DNA from: Alopecurus myosuroides
Lineage: Eukaryota; Streptophyta; Magnoliopsida; Poales; Poaceae
NCBI GenBank assembly: GCA_028641055.1
Contig: CM054058.1
Span: 241,228,187-241,292,186, forward strand
Length of the DNA: 64,000 bases
Direction of reading: 5' to 3'
Within the stretch, counting starts at the first letter, position 1. The number at the start of each line of letters is the position of its first letter. The translations under genes and the position numbers were made by a program. Positions 55,236 through 64,000 of the stretch are shown here, in pieces. The notes beneath the pieces were generated by a model. That model made no database searches and was not told the origin of the DNA. It saw only the letters and a program-made list of their open reading frames with translations.

Positions 55236-56749
55236 TGATACGTCATAAACATATACTTAATTTTTGATGTTCCATGTTGTTTTCTTATTGTTTCACACAT
55301 GTCTTCTATACACTTTATGACATTTTTATCGATTTTCCAGACTAACCTATTGACAAGATGCCACAGAGCCAGTTCCCTGTTTTCCGCTGTTTTTAGTTTC
55401 AGAAAACTTGTTCTGAAAATATTATCGGAATTGGAAAATTCAAAGCCCGGAAGTCTTAGAAATCCCGGAGGTTCCACAGAGTCCCGAAGAGACCTGGAGG
55501 GGGGCCTCAGGGGGCCCACACCATAGGGTGGCGGCCCCCCTTGGTCGCGCCAGGGGTGGTGTGGGGCCCCTGAGCCTCCACCGCCTTTGCCCTTTCGCCT
55601 ATATAATCCCCCTCGAGACGTAAACCCTAAAGATATACCACTTTTACCCGAGATACACCCGAGGCCGCCGTCACTGTCATCCCGAGATCGGGAGGGTTCT
55701 GGAGGGGGAAATTATCACAGGAGGGGTCTACACCACCATGACCACCTCTGAAGTAATGCGTGAGTAGTTCATCCCTGGACTACGGGTCCATAGCAGTAGC
55801 TAGATGGTTGTTCTCTCCACTTTGTACCTCATGTTTAGATCTTGTGACCTGCCTAACATGATCAAGATCATGTTTATGTAATGCTACATGTTGTGTTTGC
55901 TGGGATCTGATGAATGTTGAATGTTATGTCTTTTGATTATCAATCTATCATGTTATCTTCATGCTTATGTTATTTATGATCTTGCATGCTCTCCGTTGTT
56001 AGTAGATTCTCTGGCCAAGTAGATGCTAGTAACTCCAAGAGGGAGTATTTATGCTCGATATTGGGTTCATGTCTCCTTTTCATCTGTGCTCGAGTGACAA
56101 AAACGTAACGGATGGAGGATGTGTTGTTGCCACTAGGGAGAAAACAACAATGCTTTTTCCAAGGATGATTTTATTGTTTACATTACACACATTGCTTACT
56201 ATGATTATCTAATGCTTGCAACTTAATACCCAACGTTTGTTTGGATGATATTCGAAGGGTGGATTATTAGTCACACATGCAGTTGGATAACGGTCTATGT
56301 ATTTTGTTGTAATGCCTGCATGAATCACATAGTAATCTTTATGTCTTGCATATGCACTACGGTGCAGCCTTCATTTCTATCAATTGCCCAGCTGTAATTT
56401 GTTCACCACACATGTTATTTATCTTTCTCGGAGAGACACCACTAGGGAACTGTGGACCCCGGTCCTTTTTTCTCATACTGATAAAACACCTGCTGCTTTC
56501 ATACTGCTCTCATACTGTTCCTACTGTTTTCCACACCATATGTTTAACCTCTTTGTTTTCAGCAAAACCAGTGAAATTGACAACTCACTGCTTCGTTGGG
56601 GCAAAGCGAATTGATTGTGTTGTGTAGGTTCCACGTTGCTGCTTTACCGGTAGTGCGCCCTGCCATGTCAGCTGCATCAACCTTGAGAAGTGCTTCTTCC
56701 TCCTACTAGTAAATTAAACCTTGGTTTCTTTTTTGAGGTAAAACTTGCT
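55236..56749 (+). repeat. E11 3' LTR, truncated
   Basis: TGATACGTCATAAACATA at 55236; homology to the other two LTRs stops at ...aaaacttgct about 80 bp before the expected end. TATA box at 55600-55607. A deletion relative to 50840-50870 removes part of the leader. Confidence 0.8.
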
Positions 56750-59700
56750 TAGGGAGGAAGAAAACATGTGAGAAAGTGAGGGGGACAGTGCTGATGTGGC
56801 ATGGAATGGGCACCCATGCCTTGACCCATTGAGGCCACACCTTGCCCTCTTCTCCTCCCCAATGGCCATTTTGGACTTTCCCCTTGACCCTCCTTGCCCC
56901 TTTACACCACCCCTTGCCAAGGGACACCAAGGAAATGCCCTGGATGCCCCCATGCCACACAATGGCATCAACCTGAGAGCACCCTCATGCCATTCGTTCA
57001 CCCCCGTGGCTATAAGCTCCCAAAGTCGTGTCCCTTTCGCCACCATGCTCCCCCACCTCTGCCTCACCACCCCACCAAGCCTCAACCCTCCTCTTACTCC
57101 CTGCGAGTGAGGAGAAGCTCGCTCTCGCCTTTGCCTGTGGAACCTTTCCAGGAAGGTTACCGCCACCTCCTGCCTTCTTTGTTGCGTTAGAAAGCCCTGC
57201 TCGAGGAGCACGTCGCTGACATGGGCGTTTGGCTTGTGGACTAGCAGGTTCATGGTGCCATCCATGGCCCGAGAAGGACGTCCTCGAGCACCACCGTCTT
57301 TTGGAACATCGCCATCAAAACTGCACACATCCCCGGCCTTGCTCGACCTCCCTTAAGCCCCGCAGCACCTCTACATTGCCAAGAACTGCCCCTAGGTGAG
57401 CCGCCATGAACACCCAAGTTTTTCTAGGTTTTCTTCCCATGTTTGCATGATTAGAGGTTGAAGATGCACACCAGCCATCGATCTGGTTTAATCTCAGCCG
57501 TGCACACTCACTTACCTCTTCACTCCACGTCCAAGCCAGCCCAGCCAAGTAGCAGCTCGGCCACAGCAGATCCGGCCCGCTTAGTGTTTTTTCTGTGAGT
57601 TATCTCCTTTCCTGTTTAGGCAGAAACTGACTTGTAGCTTTGTCCTTGGTAAAAAATTGAAAGAAACGGTTTTAGACCAAACCAAAAATTAGGGTGGTAG
57701 CTAAGAAAATTCCTAACCATATACAAGTGGTGGTTTCAATTTTTTATTTTTGGAGTAGTATTTATTTTCCCAGAGGTTGTATGTTTAACCATTTTGGACA
57801 TAACTTTTTGTATATGTCTCCATTTTGATCAAACCAAATTGGGTTGAGCAGCTAGTGAATAGATATATCTATAGCACTTGACCTCACATCAAGGTAAAGT
57901 ACCAAATGGAAATGCCATCCATTTTGGTAAATGACCAATAGGATTTTCTAGAATTTTTAGAAGGAGTTTCAAAATGATTTTTGAGATGAATCCAATTGGA
58001 TGAGTTTTTGTGTGACTAGATCTATCAGATCCTAGCTTGGCATAAATTTTAGATCCCTAGATTATTTTTGGTGAGCCTTTTTAGATACAGCAGCTTTTCT
58101 GTTTTCTTGTTTATGTGTGTATTTGTTTGAAATAAAATGTTTGATTGTTTGAGACATTGTTCCTAGCATGCATAGATGTGTTACTACTTTTTATTCAGTT
58201 GTTTTCTTGCAGTACATCTACCTTAGGAAGTGTGTACCTGATTGGAAATCATTTGGTTATAGGAATAGCATTTGTTTGTTTTCTAGTATTTATTTTGACT
58301 AGGTTGTGTGAGCAAAACGTTGTGTGATTGTGCACCTAAGTTTTTTATGTGTTTGAGTTGAGTCTAGTACCATTTTGGTACTTATATTAGGATTGTAGTA
58401 TCTTTTTTAGCTTTCTTCTTATTTTATAGAAAAGCATGTGTAACATTTGTTGCTTGTTTTCACTAGTATGAATAGCCTTGTATTGATTGCTTTGATAGTT
58501 TAATTTTGCCAAGTGTAACCAGAGGCTTTGTGAGCTCTAAATGCCTTGGTATTACTGGGCCCATAACCCACTGGTCCCATTGCATTTTGGTTAGGGATGC
58601 AAATCCCCTACCATACATTTGTGTGTTAGTAGCATATACTTCTTATGTGTGTTAAATATTTTCCACCAAGGAAAATGGTTGTTTGTTTTACTTGTTTGAT
58701 TGAAATGTTTAGTATTTCTTTGTGAATACTAGTATGTTTAGTTGTGGTGCATTTGTTAACATAATGTCCCCTTAGGGGTATCATGAAAAGAATTGTTTCA
58801 CTATTGTTTGGTTTAAATTGAATATTGTTTGCAAATAGTATGTTTTCCTTGTGATTGATAAATTATTTGTGAATGGATTTCAATGAGTGTTTGGATTTTT
58901 GAAAGTGTTTAGTTGAGCTTGTATTGAGTGCATAGCTACTGGTTGTATAGCATGTACCTTGGTTGCTTGTTGATTGATTGATTAGAAAAGCATGAGTTAT
59001 TAGAATTGAGTGATTCTTGCTTGGTAGTTGTTTCCATATAATTATTTTAGTGTTTTTGCTAACTAGCATGTGTAAGGTTTATGTCATGTTAGGGGGCATC
59101 TGCATTCATACATTGCTTGTTTAGAGTTATGCATCCTTATAGTGATGCTTGGTTCTCTAGTGATGCATTGGTACCACCACTAGATATTATGAGTTGCTCT
59201 AGTATTGTTACCTTGTTATTTTATGAGTGTGTGATTATTCTAGCATGTTTAGGATGTTGTTACTTCTGTTGTTATGACATGACTGGTGGATTTGCTTGTT
59301 GCTATTAGTTGTAGAATGCAATTATTTCTTATAGCATGCCTGGGTAGATTTCTCATACTAGTATGCTATTAGTGCACTCCTGTCACTATGTTGTTTTCTA
59401 GCTTTATTATCCCTTGTGATGATCATGTTTTAGATTGCATATCATGACTTGTTACCTTTGGTTGAGCTACTTATTTGTTTAGTTATTTTCATGATTGATG
59501 GATTCCTTAGCTTTGGTGGTAGATTTAAGCATAGTGAGTAACTACCTTATTCATCTATGGTATGTTGTTTGTTGTTTGAAAATTGTCTGGGTGTTTACCT
59601 TAGCATGAGTATTGTACTTATGTTATTTTTGTGCTAGTGTTGTTGTTGTGTTTAGTAGTAAGTTGTTATCTATGCATTAGTTTAGTAGTGAACTCGTTTG

Positions 59701-61712
59701 GTGATGTTTTCCTGTGCGTTGTTAATATCCACTGCCGTGGGTATTGCTTTGATTAATTGTTAGTATTTTAGTAGTCTCACCTTGCGACCACAAGATATAT
59801 TTTTAGCTTCTTATGTATCTTTGTATGAGAGTAGTACACCCACTCCATATATTGTATGTAAGATGTGGGATATGGTTTCTCAACCATATGTTCTTTGACG
59901 ACAGTTTTGTAGCGTGAGAGTTTGTGAGATAGTTTTCTCGATAACGTTTGAGTGATTGCGCTCATATAAGTTGCTTGTTGTATGTGTTGTTTTGTTTAGT
60001 TGATTGTCTTGTAGTTCTGACTGTGTGTCTTTTATTATTTTACGGTGTTAGAAAACAAAAAGAAGAAGTAGGAGTTGTAGAGTTGTGCGTCAAGTTCAAA
60101 CTACTTCAAGGCCAGGGACACTAAGAGATTTAAGGCAAGCCATCCTGATGCTTGCTGTTACTACACTTATCATTATCTATCATGCATGTTACCTCTGAAA
60201 GTTTTACAAAACTTTTATTATCAAAAACTATTTTTGAGTGACTACTACTACTATTATTATATATATTATTATTATGCCAGTAGTTGATACTTGGTGTTAC
60301 CAAGCCCATACCCACCATATGGTATTTATTACCACCAAAAGTATAAGTCCCTAAGTGGACACCCTAAAAATATGTTTTTGCAAAACAAAGGCTTTATGGA
60401 AAACCCGGTGGAAAGTCGAAGCCTTATCCATCGGAGGATTGTTGAAGTGGTCATTTTCGGGAAAAAGGTGTTTTACAAAAATGACACATAACCTAGTCTT
60501 CGCCGGACAACCTTTACCGTACTGCCACCCTACCCCAACATGGGAACGGGGCTTAACTTGAAGTTTGTTTTTGTTAGTGTGTGTTCTATCTCAATTTTAT
60601 ATAAGGGACATGACTTCCCTCGAACCGAAATGCCGCTAGTCATGAATCAAATAGGCATATAAAGTGTGGAATTATTTTTTCCTCCGGATGCGACGGTTGG
60701 GTCTCCTGCCGTGGCGGGGTAGGACCTTGTGTCAGGGAGATTATACCCAACTGAAGAGATAGACATATTCTAGCATGAACATAGTGGATGGTTAGGATCG
60801 ATTATCTGATGTTTACATACTGTTGTTACAGTCCGTGGTTGTTCACGGCAGATGTACTGAATCTGGTGGATGTGTACACCTCTGCAGAGTAGAACTATTC
60901 GGAATAGCCGCGTCCTCGGATATGGACAGTTGAATCGCCATTATCTAGCATTGTGTCAATGTTTTCAAAAAGGAGTTTTTCAAAACGGAGTTGGACTTAT
61001 GATGTAATGAAAGAATGAACCTTGTACCATGGAGGTACCGTTGATGAAATGCCATAAGTTGTTTTACAAAGAGAAAATTTTATTTTAACAAAGTGTTACA
61101 AAACCTCTTGTACATTTGATATCTACAAGAGAAATAAAACTATATTGTTTTATTTTGAAGTATCTTCTTCAACAAAGATACAGAGATTTTCAAAATCAAC
61201 CATGATATATCTTTCATATATCACGGATAGTGAACCCTATGTATAGCCTACCTATTACACCATATAAGCATACTTGCATTTGGTAAGCTACATGATGGGT
61301 GTCTTACTGAGTACATTCAAATGTACTCATATTGGTTTCGTCCCTGGTATTTACTTGCCAGACAACAAGAAGTAATCTCGGGAGGAGATCTACAAGGAGG
61401 AGTACTGCGCTGATGGACTTGCGAACTAGGATCGTCTCCCGGTCAGCAGCCTGTAGGTTAATGCGTGCTTGGGCTCTACTACGTTTGCTTGTGTTAGTCT
61501 TCCGTTGTGTGTGTTGTGTGTTTGCCCTGCGTGGCAGTTGTGTGACCTTGGTCATGTGACCATGTCTCTTTTGTAAGTGTTTTCTGTAATCGTGTAATGG
61601 ATATTGTATCTGTGTACCAACTTGATATGTTGTTCACGACTGGTGTGATCTGGGATCGCGAATGTATGCATATCGGAGGTGTCCTTGAACAGTGGTTCTG
61701 GGGGACCTTACA
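56750..61712 (+). repeat. E12 5' LTR, at least 4.96 kb, left end missing
   Basis: Ends GGGGGACCTTACA, four bases before the primer site. A GC-rich block at 56790-57580 and long AT/T-rich tract to 60200 contain no gene. (TAT)n-like microsatellite near 60245-60277. A TATA-like tttatataaggg occurs at about 60597-60606. No TGTAACA-type LTR start is seen near 56750, so the LTR is truncated at the E11 junction. Confidence 0.75.
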
Positions 61713-61716
61713 GAGT

Positions 61717-61728
61717 TGGTATCAGAGC
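61717..61728 (+). other. E12 primer-binding site (initiator Met tRNA type)
   Basis: TGGTATCAGAGC, four bases after the LTR end. Confidence 0.9.
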
Positions 61729-61946
61729 TATCCTGACCTTAGGAGAACTTAGTTAGCATGGACGTTAGCTAGTACTCTGGAAAGTTAGTATAGTACTAAT
61801 TACTAAGATGACTATTTACCAAAATATTCTACCTACTCAATCCCCTCTGTGTTTATGAAAACTCTACTTATGCTAAGTTACCTTCGAGCATCTTAAAATT
61901 TTGCACACTGTTACCTAACCTAAACTGCACCTACCCATTGGTGTAG

Positions 61947-62618
61947 ATGGCAGTTGTCTTCATCGAGTCCTTCCAGCTGGGTATGCATGCACCTTGCTAC
62001 CGCCGCTTTGAGGAGGATTTGATCAAGATGACTCGCCTTATCGGTTGTCCACTACCTGAGTTGAAGGGAGACCAGATTCACCATGATGGACGAGAATTGT
62101 CCTGGTTGGTGGTCTGTACCATCCGTGCACCATTTCTAGCACCTTCAACCCCAGAGATCACTTATGAAGTGGTGGCGAGAAGTTGGGAAGATGGTATCCA
62201 TAGAGTGATGCAGCTGACCATTGCCAAGCTCGCGAACTTCTTTCGCAACAAGTTTAAAGGCACCCCCTATAGATATTATGGGAGGCGCGACGAGGATGAC
62301 AAGCCGTTAGAGGTCACTGGAGACTTTGTCTTTTCTCGTCATTTCCAGCACATGGAGGGACAGCTGTACAACACCCAGTTCTCCCTCGATAAGCTTAGAG
62401 GAGATTTCGACCTCCGAGGCAGCGAGATAGACCAGCTAGAGAAAGACCTGAGTGTTTCTTCTGCTACAGTGTGTTGTCTCAAAGTACTAAAGAAAACCAT
62501 GAAGTACGTTGACTCCCAGCATCGTGCACAAGTGAAACACCTTCAATTTCAGCTTGCAACCAGCAAGACCAGAGTTGAAGAGTTGGAGGAACAGCTACGT
62601 GCTTCCTCAAGCACTTAG
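61947..62618 (+). CDS. E12 ORF upstream of gag (orf0-like), 223 aa
   Basis: Intact ATG-to-TAG frame about 220 bp after the primer site and 330 bp before gag. Residues about 1-125 form a globular domain (FIESFQLGMHAPCYRRFEEDLI...LVVCTIRAP...YEVVARSWEDGIHRVMQLTIAKLANFFRNKFKGTPYRYYGRR); about 140-220 form a coiled coil (LDKLRGDFDLRGSEIDQLEKDL...LEEQLRAS). No zinc knuckle or enzyme motif. Some rice Del/Tekay-group elements are reported to carry an extra ORF ahead of gag; this is probably its counterpart. Its preservation beside a broken gag is notable. Function unknown. Confidence 0.7.
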   Translation: MAVVFIESFQLGMHAPCYRRFEEDLIKMTRLIGCPLPELKGDQIHHDGRELSWLVVCTIRAPFLAPSTPEITYEVVARSWEDGIHRVMQLTIAKLANFFRNKFKGTPYRYYGRRDEDDKPLEVTGDFVFSRHFQHMEGQLYNTQFSLDKLRGDFDLRGSEIDQLEKDLSVSSATVCCLKVLKKTMKYVDSQHRAQVKHLQFQLATSKTRVEELEEQLRASSST

Positions 62619-62946
62619 GATTGTCACGGGACATTAGGAGTTGTGTTGCTCCCACCCAAGGCGCTTGTTTGTGTTTGTGTTGTGTGAACTCTGTTAAGAG
62701 CTATGTGTGTTGTAATCCTTATGCTATTGCCATGTGAACCCTAAGCTGTGTTATGCTTGTTAAGACTCTGTTTCGTGCGTATGAGTACTCTTTGTTTGTG
62801 ATTGTGATTGCTTCGTAGATGCTTGTTTGTTGTTGTGTTACCTACCGATCTCATCTCTGTTATGAGCCAGTATGTTTCACAAGTTTTCAAAAACCAAAAA
62901 CACCCTTTTGTCCGCTCTCGTCTTACGCCACCCCTTTTTCCACAGC

Positions 62947-63495
62947 ATGGCTAGCGATTTACCTCCACCACCGGAGCCGACAGCTGCTCAACTGTTGGCT
63001 CTGCTGAAGGAAGAACGTGAAGACGCTCGTGCTGAACACATAGCCACCCATGCTGCCCTGGAGCATTTGACTCAGCTTGTCACCACCAACGCTGCGAATA
63101 ATGGTATCCTCATGAGAGAATACCAGCGCCTGCTTGCTGTAGAGAGTCGCAAAAGGAAGATAGGCACATCAGGAGAACCTATTTCACCAGTGACTCGCAG
63201 TACCCCGCCTGCGATGCCACAACCCCCAAGGAGGCGTGTGAAAGTTGGACCAAAAACTGGAGGATGCTTTGCCTGCAGGAAGCAAGGGAATTTTGCTCGC
63301 GAGTGTCCCCAGAAGAATCGTGCTCTAGTTCATCCTGATGAGACCCCAGAGACCCAGGGTCCAACTCATAATAAGCACAAGAGTTTGATGAATGGACCTC
63401 GAGACCAAGATGATGTTGCAGAAGCACCTACGACTCATGCCATAGTTAATGGTACGTTCTCAAACCAAACCTGTGACCCCTATAGTTGTGTTTGA
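62947..63495 (+). pseudogene. E12 gag with capsid deletion and altered zinc knuckle
   Basis: True start is probably ATG 62947 (MASDLPPPPEPTAAQLLALL), not the earlier in-frame ATG at 62872. About 65 codons of the usual N-terminal helix are followed within about 35 codons by a basic tract (RRRVKVGP) and the knuckle CFACRKQGNFAREC at 63266-63307, so the roughly 200-residue capsid region is missing. The knuckle His is Asn (63289-63291). The stop at 63495 is caused by a shift just before a decayed protease: another frame reads VTPIVVFDFAPSE, where FDSGA would be expected. Confidence 0.75.
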
Positions 63496-64000
63496 CTTTG
63501 CACCCTCAGAAATCCGACGTAAATGGAACACTAGAAGTGTCACGTCAGACTGGTAAAAAATATCTTTAAAATTAACGATACTAACGTAACTTTATCTACA
63601 TTAGCTTGACACCTAACATCAGTTTTAAAACCTCTAACAAAATTTTCAAAACCAAGGAGAAAGGTGCCTTAGGATGTTTGATATAGTTGTTTGACAGAAA
63701 GAGGAAGTTGAAGGGAATATTGGACTTGTGAGCTATGATTTTACTAGGCAATAAGATCCTTCGTGTGTATATTTTGGATAAAACATATTTTAGGATATAA
63801 GATTATGAAGAGTTATTTGAGGTTTAGCTTAGGAGTGAAAGATTGAGGAATCACATGATGATTAGCTGAGTTGAATTATAGTAGATATTATCTAGGGCTA
63901 ACCAGTTATGGGCCACCAAAATTTTGGAAGTTATCGATAACTAAGTTTGTAGCCTTAAAGAAATGATTTGTGGTTTAGAAATATTGGTGGAAACTATTGG
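63496..64000. other. E12 interior, unidentified
   Basis: AT-rich (cttaggatgtttgatatag...), no frame of note and no recognisable pol motif on either strand. Confidence 0.5.

Larger units (their letters stand above)
50370..56749 (+). mobile_element. E11: Athila-like gag-only (non-autonomous) retrotransposon
   Basis: LTR, primer site, gag, about 2.5 kb non-coding interior, polypurine tract, 3' LTR truncated at about 56749. No PR, RT or integrase found in any frame. Confidence 0.85.
56750..64000 (+). mobile_element. E12: Del/Tekay-like gypsy, 5' LTR truncated, runs off window
   Basis: Plus strand: LTR to 61712, Met-type primer site 61717-61728, an extra ORF, then damaged gag. gag opening MASDLPPPPEPTAAQLL is typical of Del/Tekay gags in grasses. 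Pol is not recognised before 64000. Confidence 0.75.

Noticed and set aside
56714..57328. 204-codon minus-strand ORF and plus-strand ORFs in the E12 LTR
   Set aside because: GC-rich LTR sequence, overlapping frames on both strands, low-complexity Gly/Arg or Pro/Ser translations and no motif.
58145..59308. Hydrophobic 60-63 codon ORFs in the T-rich part of the E12 LTR
   Set aside because: T-rich DNA gives Phe/Leu/Val-rich translations by chance; no signal-peptide context or conservation can be shown.

Overview
The window is a block of nested LTR retrotransposons from a plant nuclear genome. The element types point to a grass, most likely Pooideae (wheat/barley/oat/ryegrass relatives): a Maximus/SIRE-like copia, Athila-, Tat- and Del/Tekay-like gypsy elements, and a large-LTR non-autonomous element. 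I found no host gene, no rRNA or tRNA gene and no CRISPR array. For reference the elements are numbered E1-E12.

Layout, left half (all minus strand). E1 (1-3270) is a Tat-type gypsy element cut by the window edge and inserted in the 3' LTR of E2 (3271-12296), a Del/Tekay-like element with decayed pol. E2 sits in E3 (12297-15858), a gypsy element with an Ogre/Tat-type primer site, and E3 sits in the gag gene of an old Athila-like element E4 (15859-16245, continuing at 28313-29855). Also inserted in E4 is E5 (16246-28312), a 12.07-kb Maximus/SIRE-like copia with both LTRs, an exact 5-bp target duplication, a large gag, a broken pol and an extra 3' ORF. A second, related copia E6 (29856-31174 and 41578-42679) interrupts the E4 LTR, and its own LTR is interrupted by E7 (31175-41572), which has 4.75-kb LTRs around only 875 bp of non-coding interior.

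Layout, right half. E8 (42680-47651, minus), E10 (49175-51982, plus) and E11 (50370-56749, plus) are Athila-like elements in a rearranged inverted plus tandem arrangement. A truncated gypsy E9 (47652-49127: LTR plus the start of gag) and about 47 bp of apparent filler DNA separate the inverted arms. E12 (56750-64000, plus) is a Del/Tekay-like element with a truncated 5' LTR, an intact 223-aa ORF ahead of gag, and a damaged gag.

The most unusual feature is regulatory. The U3 regions of E5 and E6 carry dense short palindromes (CCGGAAATTTCCGG / CCGGAATATTCCGG types, many matching the heat-shock-element dyad GAAnnTTC) just upstream of a strong TATA box. The E3 U3 carries half-site versions. Inside E5 a second copy of the same layout (palindrome cluster, then CTATATAA, then a short leader with ATG, consensus intron donor, intron and acceptor) lies directly ahead of the extra 3' ORF, so this ORF looks like an independently promoted, spliced gene carried by the retrotransposon. 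Nothing here could be checked against a database; family names rest on recognised motifs and architecture.
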